From contig JASJAL010000068.1 in NCBI GenBank assembly GCA_030067055.1, positions 1 to 23,709 on the forward strand: DNA of 23,709 bases. The letters are read 5' to 3'. The notes under the pieces are model-generated. The model was given only the letters and a program-made list of their open reading frames with translations. It ran no database searches and had not been told where the DNA came from. The stretch is from Kiloniellales bacterium. Its GTDB lineage: Bacteria; Pseudomonadota; Alphaproteobacteria; Kiloniellales; JAKSBE01. A program made the translations under genes and the position numbers. Each line of letters starts with the position of its first letter. The first letter of the stretch is position 1. Of the stretch, positions 15,794-23,709 are shown piece after piece.

Positions 15794-17707
15794 TCAGTCC
15801 CTATCCAAGATCCGGCGCAGCTGCACCGCCAGCTCAGCCGTACGATAGGGCTTCGCCAGCAAGGCCTCGCCGGGGCCCAGGGCGCCCCGCTGCGCTGCCG
15901 CTTCCGCCGCGTAGCCCGAGGTGTAGAGGACCTTCACGCCCGGGTGACGTTTCCGGACCGCCACGGCGAGTTCGCGCCCGCTCATGCCGCCCGGCATGAC
16001 TATATCCGTGAAAAGCAACTCGATGCCGTCGTGTTCTTCGAGGGCCTCCAAGGCGGCCTGGCCGTTTCCGGCTTCGCGCACCCGGTATCCCAGAGTCCTC
16101 AGGCGTTGCGCCGTGATCTCGCGCACCCGATCGTCGTCCTCGACGACCAGAACGGTTTCGCCCTGCCCCTCAGCGCCTTCGCCTTCGGAGCCGACGGGCG
16201 CCGCCTCGGCGAGCGTCCCCTCCCAACGCGGCAGGAATAGGCTGACGGTCGTGCCCTGGCCGGTCTCACTCCTGATCGTGGCGAAGCCGCCGGATTGCCG
16301 GGCGAAACCGTAGACCATGCTAAGCCCCAGACCGGTACCGACTCCGGGCTCCTTCGTCGTGAAAAAGGGCTCGAAGGCACGGGCCCGCACTTCCGGGACC
16401 ATGCCCGGGCCGCTGTCCGAAACCGAAAGACGGACGTAGCTGCCGGGGCTGACCTCCGGGTCGCCGGCCATGGCCGCCCCGTCGACATCGGCGTTCGCGG
16501 TCTCGATCGTCACCCGACCGCCGTCGCCCAGGGCATCGCGCGCGTTGAGGCAAAGGTTCAGGATTGCGTTCTCAAGCTGCCCCGGATCGCTGCGAAGCTG
16601 CCAGAGACCGGGTGAAAGCACGATGCTGAGGTCGATGGCCTCGCCGAGCGCCCGCCGCAGGATGTCGTCCAGACCAAGGATCAGCTCGTTCAGGTCGAGG
16701 CTTTGCGGTTCCAGCGACCGACGCCGGGCGAAGGTCAGCAGGCGATCGATCAGCTCCGCGCCGAGCTCGGCCGCCTCTTCTGCCTGACGGACCAATGAGC
16801 GTGACTTATCGTCCGTGACCCGGGTTTCCAACATCTCCAGGTTGCCGATCACAACGGTCAGCAGGTTGTTGAAATCGTGCGCAATGCCGCCGGTCAGCTG
16901 GCCCACGGCCTCCATTTTCTGGGCGTGGTGGAGCTGCTCCTCGGCCGCCCGGCGGGCCGAGTTGTCATGGATGATCCCGGTAAAGAGCCGGCGTCCATCG
17001 AACACCACCTCGCTGACCGACAGGCTGGCTGGAAATGTGCTGCCGTCCTTGCGCCGGGCCGTCACCTCGCGGCCGGCTCCGATGATCCGGCGCTCCCCGG
17101 TATCCAGGTAGCGGCGGATGTAGCCGTCGTGGGCACTGCGGTCCGGCTCAGGCATCAGGAGGCTGATGTTGTGGCCGATCATCTCGGCGACCGGGTAGCC
17201 GAAGAGCTGCTCTGCCGCCGGGTTGAGGCTTTCGATCACGCCTCCGTCGTTGATGGTTATGATCGCGTCGACTGCGCTCTCGAGGATCGCCTGCAGGCGC
17301 GCTTGGCGCTCCTCTGCATCGGCACGTGCGGCGGTCTCGAGGCTGAGATCAGCGCCGGTGCAGATCAGCAGCTGGGGCTCCCCTGCGGAATCCCGCAACA
17401 GGGTATGCGACCAGGACACCCGCCGCCGGTCGCCCCTGCGGTCGATCAGGCTGCAGCTCTGCGCGCCGACTGCGTGGCCTCGAAGCAGCTCGGCAACACT
17501 GTCCTTCATTGCCGCCGCTTCCTCGGGTGGCACAAGGCAGTCCCAGATCTGCCGGCCGCGCACTTCCGATTGCTCCCGGCCGGTCAGGACCTGGCAGGCC
17601 TCGTTTATAAGGACGATCCGTCCTTCTAGGTCGAGCACCAGCACCAGCGAGGCCTTGGGGTCTCGCTTGGTCTCCGTCTGGTCCGGCACTTCGAGGTCGG
17701 AAGACAT
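15794..17707 (-). CDS. Soluble hybrid histidine kinase with FixL-type heme PAS oxygen sensor
   Basis: This 637-residue protein has no membrane span. The order is PAS (about residues 15-125), a second PAS (135-255), a HisKA dimerisation domain with H277 in GGIAHDFNN, HATPase_c (N388 in LNARDAL, DSGPGM 431-436, GTGLGLS 457-463), and a C-terminal receiver domain (about 517-635) with D568 in [10 protein letters not shown]. The second PAS closely follows Fix[17 protein letters not shown], then [20 protein letters not shown]193, R199 and R213 fall at the positions of B. japonicum FixL H200 (heme ligand), R206 and R220 (oxygen sensing). It is therefore probably a heme-based oxygen sensor of the hFixL kind. 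It lies 80 bases downstream of the antiporter gene on the same strand and may belong to the pncB-antiporter transcript. Confidence 0.9.
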   Translation of the reverse strand: MSSDLEVPDQTETKRDPKASLVLVLDLEGRIVLINEACQVLTGREQSEVRGRQIWDCLVPPEEAAAMKDSVAELLRGHAVGAQSCSLIDRRGDRRRVSWSHTLLRDSAGEPQLLICTGADLSLETAARADAEERQARLQAILESAVDAIITINDGGVIESLNPAAEQLFGYPVAEMIGHNISLLMPEPDRSAHDGYIRRYLDTGERRIIGAGREVTARRKDGSTFPASLSVSEVVFDGRRLFTGIIHDNSARRAAEEQLHHAQKMEAVGQLTGGIAHDFNNLLTVVIGNLEMLETRVTDDKSRSLVRQAEEAAELGAELIDRLLTFARRRSLEPQSLDLNELILGLDDILRRALGEAIDLSIVLSPGLWQLRSDPGQLENAILNLCLNARDALGDGGRVTIETANADVDGAAMAGDPEVSPGSYVRLSVSDSGPGMVPEVRARAFEPFFTTKEPGVGTGLGLSMVYGFARQSGGFATIRSETGQGTTVSLFLPRWEGTLAEAAPVGSEGEGAEGQGETVLVVEDDDRVREITAQRLRTLGYRVREAGNGQAALEALEEHDGIELLFTDIVMPGGMSGRELAVAVRKRHPGVKVLYTSGYAAEAAAQRGALGPGEALLAKPYRTAELAVQLRRILDRD

Positions 17708-17787
17708 ATCTGGGCTCCGATCTCTGCTCGGGACCCTACCCTCACCGCTAGCCTAGCTGCTCGGCCAAGGCGGGTAAAAGGCCATTA

Positions 17788-19020
17788 TCAAGGTGGGCGG
17801 CGCCAGCCCAGCAGGCAGCGCAGCCCGATTGGCACCACGAGAGTCGTGGCCACGGCGGTGATTACCAGAGCGGAGAAGAGGTTGCTGACGATCGGATGCG
17901 CCCCGTTGCCGGCCAGGAAGAGGCCGGATTTCTGGGCGATGCTGGCGATCACCAGCTCGACGGCACCGCGGCCGCTGAGGCCGATGCCGATGGCCAGCGC
18001 ATGGCGCCGCCCGAGGCCGCACCAGTAGGCCGGCAGACCGGCCCCGATCAGCTTGCCCAGGAATGCCAGCGCGATCAGGGCGGCGAGAAATCCGGGGACC
18101 GTCGTAAAGGCGTCGAGATCGAGCTGAAGGCCGATCCATGCAAAGAAAACAGGCGCGGCGATCGCCGAGGTAATGGTCCCGACCACGGCCTTGACCCGTT
18201 CGTGGGCATCGACGCCGACCCGTCCTTTCTCGAAAAAGAGACCGGCAACGAAGGGGCCGAGCACGAAGTGCAGGCCCAGCAGCTCGGCCAGGGCGCCCAG
18301 CGCCAAGGCAAAGAGGAGCAAGGCGCTCAGGCTCATGGCATCGCCGTGGTGGTCGTGCAGCCAGCGCCACAGTGGCCCGTATACGTAGAGACCAAGTCCT
18401 ATCGCGATCCCGAAAAAGACGCCCACCGCACCCAGCAGCAGGAGCAGCGCCGCAAGGTCCGGAAGGTCGCCCTGGATGATCAAATGGCTGGCGACCGCCA
18501 GGAGGACCAGCCCGAGGATATCGTCGATCACCGCGGCGGCGATGACGATCTCGCCGACCGCCTGATGCAGCAGTCCCAGCTCCATGAAAACCTTGGCCGC
18601 TACGGGAATCGCCGAGATCGAAAGGCCGATGCCGACAATCAGGACTTGGCCCTGCTTCAGCTCGGAGGGTGGCAGCACCGCCCAGCCGAGCAGACAGCCC
18701 AAGGCCAGGGGCAACAGCATGCCACCGCAGGCCACGAGCACCGCCTCGCGAGAGTGCTCGGCGATCTCCTTCGGCTCCATTTCGATACCGGTCAGCAGCA
18801 GAAGCAGGAAAATCCCGACCTCGCCGATCACTTCCACCGCTTCGCTGCCTTTGAGCCCGGCGAGCCAAGGCACTTCGACCGGCAGGCTGACCAGCGCCAG
18901 GGCCAGGACCACGCCGGCCAGGATCTCGCCGATCGAGGACGACTGGTGACAGGCGACCGCGATCCGTCCGAAGACCCGCGCCACGAGGAGGACGACCAGG
19001 ACCTCGAGAATCGCGGTCAC
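17788..19020 (-). CDS. CPA2-family cation/proton antiporter (Kef/NapA type)
   Basis: This 410-residue membrane protein has about 12 spans of the Na+/H+ exchanger fold. The IGEILAGVVLA and LLLLLTGIEMEP segments and ISAIPVAAKVF are typical of CPA2. The ion-binding motif is A-V-I-D166-D167, the double-Asp form linked to electrogenic Na+/H+ exchange. GIGLSGRGAVELVIASIA lies in the late core helices. It ends right after the last span, without the TrkA-N regulatory domain of KefB/KefC. The start is GTG at 19020, sharing GTGA with the stop of the nicotinate phosphoribosyltransferase gene, so translation is coupled. The transported cation (Na+ or K+) cannot be decided from sequence. Confidence 0.9.
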   Translation of the reverse strand: MTAILEVLVVLLVARVFGRIAVACHQSSSIGEILAGVVLALALVSLPVEVPWLAGLKGSEAVEVIGEVGIFLLLLLTGIEMEPKEIAEHSREAVLVACGGMLLPLALGCLLGWAVLPPSELKQGQVLIVGIGLSISAIPVAAKVFMELGLLHQAVGEIVIAAAVIDDILGLVLLAVASHLIIQGDLPDLAALLLLLGAVGVFFGIAIGLGLYVYGPLWRWLHDHHGDAMSLSALLLFALALGALAELLGLHFVLGPFVAGLFFEKGRVGVDAHERVKAVVGTITSAIAAPVFFAWIGLQLDLDAFTTVPGFLAALIALAFLGKLIGAGLPAYWCGLGRRHALAIGIGLSGRGAVELVIASIAQKSGLFLAGNGAHPIVSNLFSALVITAVATTLVVPIGLRCLLGWRRPP

Positions 19021-20402
19021 GCGCCGCCGGCCTCCTGCCTTGCCCGGTCCGCCTCCTCGGCCAGGTGCCGCAGGGCCGTCGCCACCTCGACCGGATAGGC
19101 CGGCGCGGGCTCCAGGGACCTCAGCGCGGGCGGCAAGCGCCGGAGCTCCGATGCCGCGTGGGCCCGGGCCTCCTTCAGCCCAGGCAGCGGGGCGAGCCTG
19201 CGCCCGGCCCGCATGACCGGTGCGATCAGGGCCTCGCCGCCCTGGCTGTCGCCTTCACAGGTGAGGACATCGCCGGCCATGACCGCGTCGTGCGTGTAGT
19301 GACGGTAGACCTGCTTGCGGCCCGGCCAGGTCGCCTTACCGGTCGAGACCTTGCGCTTCGGCTGCCCGGCGTAGACCTGCAGCTTGTAGGCACAGTCGAG
19401 CGCCGGCGCGTCCGAGGCCGTGGTCAGGCTGGTGCCGACGCCGTAACCGTCGATCGGCACCGCCTCGGCCTGGTAGCGCGCCAGTATGGCCTCGTCGAGG
19501 CCGCCGCTGGCGAAAATCTGGATGCCCTCCAGACCAGCACGGTCGAGCAGCTGTCTGACCGCGCGCGCCTCGGCGGCGAGATCTCCGCTGTCCAGTCGCA
19601 CCCCGCGGACGGTGATCCCTCGCTGGGCCAGCCGCGGCGCCAGGCGGATCACGCTGCGCGCCGCCGCCAGGGTGTCATAGGTGTCGAGCAGCAGCACAAC
19701 GGCGTCGGGGCGGGCCCGCGCAAAGTCCTCGAAGGCCGTTTCCTCGTCGTCGTGGGCCTGGATAAAGGAATGCGCCATGGTGCCGTAGACCGGGATGTCG
19801 TAGAGCGGTGCGACCGGGGTCGTCGCGCTGCCGGCGAAACCGGCCAGATAGCTCGCGCGCGCCGCCAGCAGACCCGCCTCGGCCCCATGGGCCCGACGCA
19901 GGCCGAAGTCGACCAAGGTCTTGCCCGGCGCCGCCAGGACCATGCGCGCCGCCTTGGAGGCGACCACGGTCTGAAAGTGCATCAGGTTGATGATCCGGGT
20001 CTCAAGCAGCTGCGCCTCCGGCAAGGGCGCGGTGAGGCGCAGCAGCGGCTCGTCGGGGAAGCAGATCGTGCCTTCGCGCAGGGCATGAAGCGCACCGGTG
20101 AAGCGGAAGTCCTCGAGGTGGTCTACGAATGCCTCCGAGAAGCGGCCGCTGCTCCGCAGCCAATCGAGCTCCGCGGCCGTGAAGGCAGCGCCTTCCAGGA
20201 AGTCGACGACCGTCTCGAGGCCGGCAGCGATCAGGAAGTTGCGGCTCGGCGGCAGCTTGCGCACGAAGAACTCGAAGACGGCGGTCTCGGTCATACCGGC
20301 CTCGAGATAGGCCTGCAGCATGTTCAGTTGATAAAGGTCGGTCAGAAGCAGGCCGCTACCGAGGGCGGGCTGCGGGCCTGAAGAATCATGCAAAGAATCC
20401 AT
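19017..20402 (-). CDS. pncB: Nicotinate phosphoribosyltransferase
   Basis: This 461-residue NAPRTase converts nicotinate and PRPP to nicotinate mononucleotide (NAD salvage, Preiss-Handler route). It shows the N-terminal LTDLYQLNMLQAYLEAGM motif (residues 20-37), DFGLRRAHG (165-173), GTMAHSF with the catalytic-type H211, RLDSGDLAAEA and GYGVGTSL. These are complete NAPRTase/Nampt-family features. Its size fits the bacterial enzyme type. The ATG at 20402 has no strong Shine-Dalgarno sequence. A perfect FixK/FNR box lies 79 bases upstream, in the region divergent from the Lon-like gene, so the gene may be induced under oxygen limitation. It heads a probable minus-strand operon with the antiporter and perhaps the sensor kinase. 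Confidence 0.93.
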   Translation of the reverse strand: MDSLHDSSGPQPALGSGLLLTDLYQLNMLQAYLEAGMTETAVFEFFVRKLPPSRNFLIAAGLETVVDFLEGAAFTAAELDWLRSSGRFSEAFVDHLEDFRFTGALHALREGTICFPDEPLLRLTAPLPEAQLLETRIINLMHFQTVVASKAARMVLAAPGKTLVDFGLRRAHGAEAGLLAARASYLAGFAGSATTPVAPLYDIPVYGTMAHSFIQAHDDEETAFEDFARARPDAVVLLLDTYDTLAAARSVIRLAPRLAQRGITVRGVRLDSGDLAAEARAVRQLLDRAGLEGIQIFASGGLDEAILARYQAEAVPIDGYGVGTSLTTASDAPALDCAYKLQVYAGQPKRKVSTGKATWPGRKQVYRHYTHDAVMAGDVLTCEGDSQGGEALIAPVMRAGRRLAPLPGLKEARAHAASELRRLPPALRSLEPAPAYPVEVATALRHLAEEADRARQEAGGA

Positions 20403-20480
20403 GGGTCACGCGGACATCGAACGCGGGAAAACAAGCCTTGGAGGACGCTTCCAGGGTGCGGCGAAGACGGCCCAGCCACC

Positions 20481-20494
20481 TTGATTCAAGTCAA
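20481..20494. promoter_or_regulatory. Perfect FixK/FNR-type box between pncB and the Lon-like gene
   Basis: TTGATTCAAGTCAA is an exact TTGA-N6-TCAA palindrome in the 192-base divergent region. It is 79 bases from the pncB ATG and 100 bases from the Lon-like TTG start, so one dimer could activate either or both directions. Confidence 0.8.
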
Positions 20495-20594
20495 TGGAGC
20501 CCTTGGCGCGGCGGAGGACGATCGGAGGCTTTGCCGGCGTCGCGGAATCTGTGAGCATGACGGACGGCGTCTTTCACCACGAGAGGATCGAGAC

Positions 20595-23054
20595 TTGCCC
20601 GGCGACACCAAAGGCAGCGAGCCGCTGGCTGCAGAACAGCTTTGCTGGCGCTGCGACACCTCGGGATGGAGCTTCGAGACCACCGACGACCTCGAGGACC
20701 TCGGCGAGGTCATCGGCCAAGCCCGCGCGGTCGAGGCGATCCACTTCGCGGTGGGTATCGAACAGCCCGGCTACAACATCTTCGCCCTGGGGCCCGAGGG
20801 CCTGGACAAGCATGGCATCGTCCGACGATTCCTTGAGGACAAGGCGGTAGAGCAGCCCGCGCCCTCCGACTGGTGCTACGTGAACAACTTCCGCGAAGCC
20901 CACGCGCCCAAGGCGATCGAGCTGCCGCCCGGCCGCGGAATGGCCTTCAAGGAAGACGTTGCCCGGCTGGTGACGGACCTGCACGACGTACTGATCAGCG
21001 CCTTCGAAAGCGAGGAGTATCGCAACCGCCGCCAGGTCATCGAGGAAGAACTGAAAGAGCGGCAGCAGGCCTCGGTGGCCGATGTCGAAGCCGCCGCCAA
21101 GGAGAAGGGCCTGACCCTGGTCCGCACCCCGATCGGCTTCGCCTTCGCGCCGGTGAGCGAGGGCAAGCTGGTTCCACCCGAGGTCTTCGAGCACTTCCCC
21201 AAGGAAGCCCGAGAAAAGATCGAGGCCGACATCGAAGAGCTGCAAAAGCGCCTGCAGGCGGCGCTGGAGCAGACCCCGATCTGGATCAAGGAGACCCGCG
21301 AGAAGGTGCGGGCGCTCAACCAGGAAACCGCGGAACTGGCGGTCGGCCATCTGATCGGCGCGCTGCGCGACGCCTATGCGGACCTGCCAAGGATCCTGGA
21401 GTACCTGGAGGAGGTCCGGAAAGACGTGATCGGCAAGGTCGAGATCTTCCTGCAGCAGCCCAAGCAGGGCGCGGGCCCGCCGACGGCCCGGGAATCGGAT
21501 GCCGGCAGCGATCCTCTGCGCCGCTACCAGGTCAACCTCGTGGTGCACAACGATGTGGCGGGTGAAGGGGCGAAGGGCGAGGCGGTGAAAGGCCGCGCGC
21601 CCGTGGTCTACGAGGACAACCCGACCTTCGACCGGCTGCTCGGCTACATCGAGCACCGCGCCGAGATGGGCGCCCTGGTCACCGACTTCAAAATGATCCG
21701 ACCGGGTGCCCTGCACAAGGCGAACGGCGGCTATCTCATTCTCGATGCGCGCAAGCTGCTGACCCGTCCCTTGGCCTGGGACGGCCTCAAGCGCGCGCTC
21801 TTCGCCAAGGAAATCCGCACCGAGCCGATGGCGCAAATGGTCGGCCTGCTGAGCACGACCTCCCTCGAGCCGGAGCCGATCCCCCTGGACTTGAAGATCG
21901 TGCTGATCGGCGATCGCGAGCTTTACTACCTGCTGTCCTTCTACGATTCCGAGTTCGGCGATCTCTTCAAGGTCTCGGCAGACTTCGACGAGTTGATCGA
22001 CCGCAGCGAAACCAACGACCAACTCTATGCCCGCCAGATCGCGACCCTGGTGCGGGGGAATTCGCTTCGGCCCTTCGGCCGCGAGGCGGTCGGCCGAGTC
22101 CTTGAACAGGCGGCACGGCAGGCCGGCGACGCGGAACGCCTCTCAGCCAAGACCGACACGGTCGCCGACCTGCTGCGCGAGGCAGACCACTGGGCGCAGG
22201 CCGAAGGCCGCAAGGTGGTCGAGCGCGACGACGTGCAGAAGGCCATCGACAAGCAGATTTTTCGCCAGGACCGGATCCGCCAGCGCATGCAGGAGCAGAT
22301 CCTGCGCGGCACCGTGCTGATCGACGATCGTGGTGCCAAGGTCGGGCAGATCAACGGCCTCTCGGTGCTCAGCCTCGGCGGCTTTGCCTTCGGCCGGCCG
22401 AGCCGGATCACCGCGCGAGTCCGCCTCGGCCGCGGCGACCTGGTCGATATCGAGCGCGAGGTCGAGTTGGGCGGGCCGCTGCACTCCAAGGGCGTGCTGA
22501 TCCTGCGCGGCTTTCTCAGCTCGCACTACGCCAGCGACCGGCCGCTCTCGCTCTCGGCGAGCCTGGTCTTCGAGCAGTCCTACGGCGGCGTCGACGGCGA
22601 CAGCGCCTCCTCGGCCGAACTCTACGCCCTGCTTTCGGCGATCGCCGAAGTTCCGATCAAGCAATCTCTCGCGGTCACCGGCTCCGTCAACCAGCACGGC
22701 GAGGTCCAGGCCATCGGCGGGGTGAACGAGAAGATCGAGGGCTTTTTCGACCTCTGCGCCGAGCGCGGTCTGACCGGCGATCAAGGCGTCCTGATCCCCG
22801 CCTCCAACGTCAAGCACCTGATGTTGCGTCCGGACGTGATCGAGGCGGTGCGCGACCGCCGTTTCCACGTCTATCCAGTGATCAGTATCGACCAGGGCAT
22901 CCAGATCCTGACCGGCCAATCGGCGGGCCTGCGTGGGCCGGACGGCCGCTTCCCCAAGGACAGCCTCAATCACCGGGTCGAGGTGCGCCTGATCCAGCTC
23001 GCCGAGCAGCGGCGGGCCTTCGCCAAGGGCGAGAATGAGGAGGAGAAGCGATGA
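20595..23054 (+). CDS. Lon-like (LonB/AAA_32) ATP-dependent-type protease with degenerate P-loop
   Basis: This 819-residue protein is of the LonB-like family that includes E. coli YcbZ. It begins LPGDTKGSEPLAAEQLCWRC, with the family-typical WRCDTSGWSFETT and IGQARAVEAIHFAV blocks. An insertion-rich, partly coiled AAA region follows. The C-terminal Lon protease domain carries S670 in VDGDSASS and K713 in IGGVNEKIEGF, an intact Ser-Lys dyad. The P-loop position reads G66-PEGLDKHG rather than GxxGxGK[ST], so ATP binding may be weak or lost; changes here are common in this family. No in-frame ATG fits; TTG at 20595 has GAGAGG 8 bases upstream and matches the family N-terminus. The stop overlaps the next gene by ATGA. 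Confidence 0.88.
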   Translation: MPGDTKGSEPLAAEQLCWRCDTSGWSFETTDDLEDLGEVIGQARAVEAIHFAVGIEQPGYNIFALGPEGLDKHGIVRRFLEDKAVEQPAPSDWCYVNNFREAHAPKAIELPPGRGMAFKEDVARLVTDLHDVLISAFESEEYRNRRQVIEEELKERQQASVADVEAAAKEKGLTLVRTPIGFAFAPVSEGKLVPPEVFEHFPKEAREKIEADIEELQKRLQAALEQTPIWIKETREKVRALNQETAELAVGHLIGALRDAYADLPRILEYLEEVRKDVIGKVEIFLQQPKQGAGPPTARESDAGSDPLRRYQVNLVVHNDVAGEGAKGEAVKGRAPVVYEDNPTFDRLLGYIEHRAEMGALVTDFKMIRPGALHKANGGYLILDARKLLTRPLAWDGLKRALFAKEIRTEPMAQMVGLLSTTSLEPEPIPLDLKIVLIGDRELYYLLSFYDSEFGDLFKVSADFDELIDRSETNDQLYARQIATLVRGNSLRPFGREAVGRVLEQAARQAGDAERLSAKTDTVADLLREADHWAQAEGRKVVERDDVQKAIDKQIFRQDRIRQRMQEQILRGTVLIDDRGAKVGQINGLSVLSLGGFAFGRPSRITARVRLGRGDLVDIEREVELGGPLHSKGVLILRGFLSSHYASDRPLSLSASLVFEQSYGGVDGDSASSAELYALLSAIAEVPIKQSLAVTGSVNQHGEVQAIGGVNEKIEGFFDLCAERGLTGDQGVLIPASNVKHLMLRPDVIEAVRDRRFHVYPVISIDQGIQILTGQSAGLRGPDGRFPKDSLNHRVEVRLIQLAEQRRAFAKGENEEEKR

Positions 23055-23709
23055 CGGCGCCGGAGACGGAACCGGCCCTGCGCCGCATCCTGGTCGCCCT
23101 GGACGTCTCGGAGCAGAGCCGGGCGGCCCTGGAAGCGGCGGCCCGGCTGGCCGGCGGACTGAACGCCGAGCTGGTCGGCCTTTTCGTCGAGGACAGCGAC
23201 CTGCTCCGCATGGCAGAGCTGCCGGTGACCCGGCTGGTCGGCGCCCGCAGCGCCGGCGCACTGGACCCTGCCATGTTGCGCCGCGCCTTCAAGGTCCAAG
23301 CCGCCGAGGCCCGCCAGGCCCTGGAACGCACCGCCGAGCGCTGGCAGATCAAGTGGTCCTTCCGGGTCACGCGCGGGACGATCGCCGAGGCCGTCGTGGC
23401 CGAGGCCGGCGATTTCGATCTGGTGGCGCTCGGCCGGACCAGCCGCCCGGCGGTCCGGACCGCGCCCTTGGGCGCGACGGCACGTCGGACGGCGTTGGCG
23501 GCCTCCTGCTCGGTGCTGGTCTCGCGCAGCGGCAAGCGGGCCGGTTGTCCCCTGGTGACACTCTACGAAGGCGGCGCCCGCGCCCTGCCGCTGACCGCGG
23601 ACCTGGCCCGCGTCTTCGCCTGCTCCCTGATCGTCGGGATCCTCGCCGAGACCCCGGAACGCGCCGCCACGCTGCAGGCGGAGGCCGAGGCCTGGCTGCG
23701 CGAGTCGGG
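23051..23709 (+). CDS. Universal stress protein, probably tandem-domain (partial, 3' end outside window)
   Basis: The first 219 residues are visible. The N-terminus has RRILVALDVSEQSRAALEAA, typical of a Usp first strand and helix; then GLNAELVGLFVEDSDLLRMA and a first-domain end of FDLVALGRTSRPAVRTAPLG then ATARRTALAASCSVLVSR. The nucleotide loop of this domain is changed (GRTSRPAVRTAPLG in place of GxxGxxxxxxxxxGS), so ATP binding is doubtful there. The chain continues into CPLVTLYEGGARALPLTADL, which looks like the start of a second Usp-like domain. The ATG overlaps the Lon-like stop by four bases, so the two are translationally coupled and probably share the FixK-box promoter. Confidence 0.85.
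   Translation, partial: MTAPETEPALRRILVALDVSEQSRAALEAAARLAGGLNAELVGLFVEDSDLLRMAELPVTRLVGARSAGALDPAMLRRAFKVQAAEARQALERTAERWQIKWSFRVTRGTIAEAVVAEAGDFDLVALGRTSRPAVRTAPLGATARRTALAASCSVLVSRSGKRAGCPLVTLYEGGARALPLTADLARVFACSLIVGILAETPERAATLQAEAEAWLRES

Noticed and set aside
20574..22022. A 482-codon minus-strand frame opposite the Lon-like gene
   Set aside because: Composition and lack of any motif mark it as a shadow of the protease gene.

Overview
The window is high-GC and gene-dense, with many start/stop-overlapping genes. It looks like the chromosome of an alphaproteobacterium, probably Rhodospirillales in the broad sense. This is judged from the ccoNOQP-ccoGHIS order, a FixL-like oxygen sensor, FixK-type boxes and a DUF3775 protein; no database search was possible. 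No rRNA, tRNA, CRISPR array, insertion sequence or other mobile element is visible, and no stretch longer than about 300 bases lacks a gene.

Layout. (1) 2-6409, plus strand: the 3' end of ccoN, then ccoO, ccoQ and ccoP (structural subunits of the cbb3 high-affinity oxidase), then ccoG, ccoH, ccoI and ccoS (assembly and copper delivery), tightly packed. (2) 6375-9861, plus strand: a fused kinase-like (APH) plus P-loop ATPase protein whose start overlaps ccoS, then a SulP anion transporter with a STAS domain. (3) 9908-11768, minus strand: a MgtC/DUF4010 membrane protein behind a universal stress protein; a DUF3775 protein (12031-12438) diverges from them. (4) 12547-14802, minus strand: two small uncharacterised proteins, a FixK-like Crp/Fnr regulator and another small unknown protein. 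(5) 15048-15782, plus strand: an OmpR-family response regulator, convergent with a soluble hybrid histidine kinase (15794-17707, minus) whose second PAS domain carries the FixL heme and oxygen-sensing residues. (6) 17788-20402, minus strand: a CPA2-type cation/proton antiporter behind nicotinate phosphoribosyltransferase, both upstream of the kinase on its strand. (7) 20595-23709, plus strand: a Lon-like protease and a universal stress protein that runs off the window.

How it fits together. The most interesting reading is a complete oxygen-response circuit next to the oxidase it probably controls. It has a FixL-like hybrid kinase, an OmpR-type regulator (like the hFixL-FxkR pair described in Rhizobium etli, rather than FixL-FixJ), and a FixK-like regulator. 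The promoter of the fixK-like gene contains a direct repeat GTCACA-N4-GTCACA, close to the K-box recalled for FxkR. Two perfect TTGA-N6-TCAA boxes and one near-perfect box lie in intergenic regions ahead of the stress protein/MgtC/DUF3775 genes, a small unknown gene, and the pncB-antiporter-kinase and Lon-Usp gene sets. This suggests a local FixK regulon that joins microaerobic respiration, NAD salvage, ion homeostasis, proteolysis and stress proteins, possibly with feedback on the sensor kinase. The ccoN promoter lies outside the window, so control of the oxidase itself cannot be seen.
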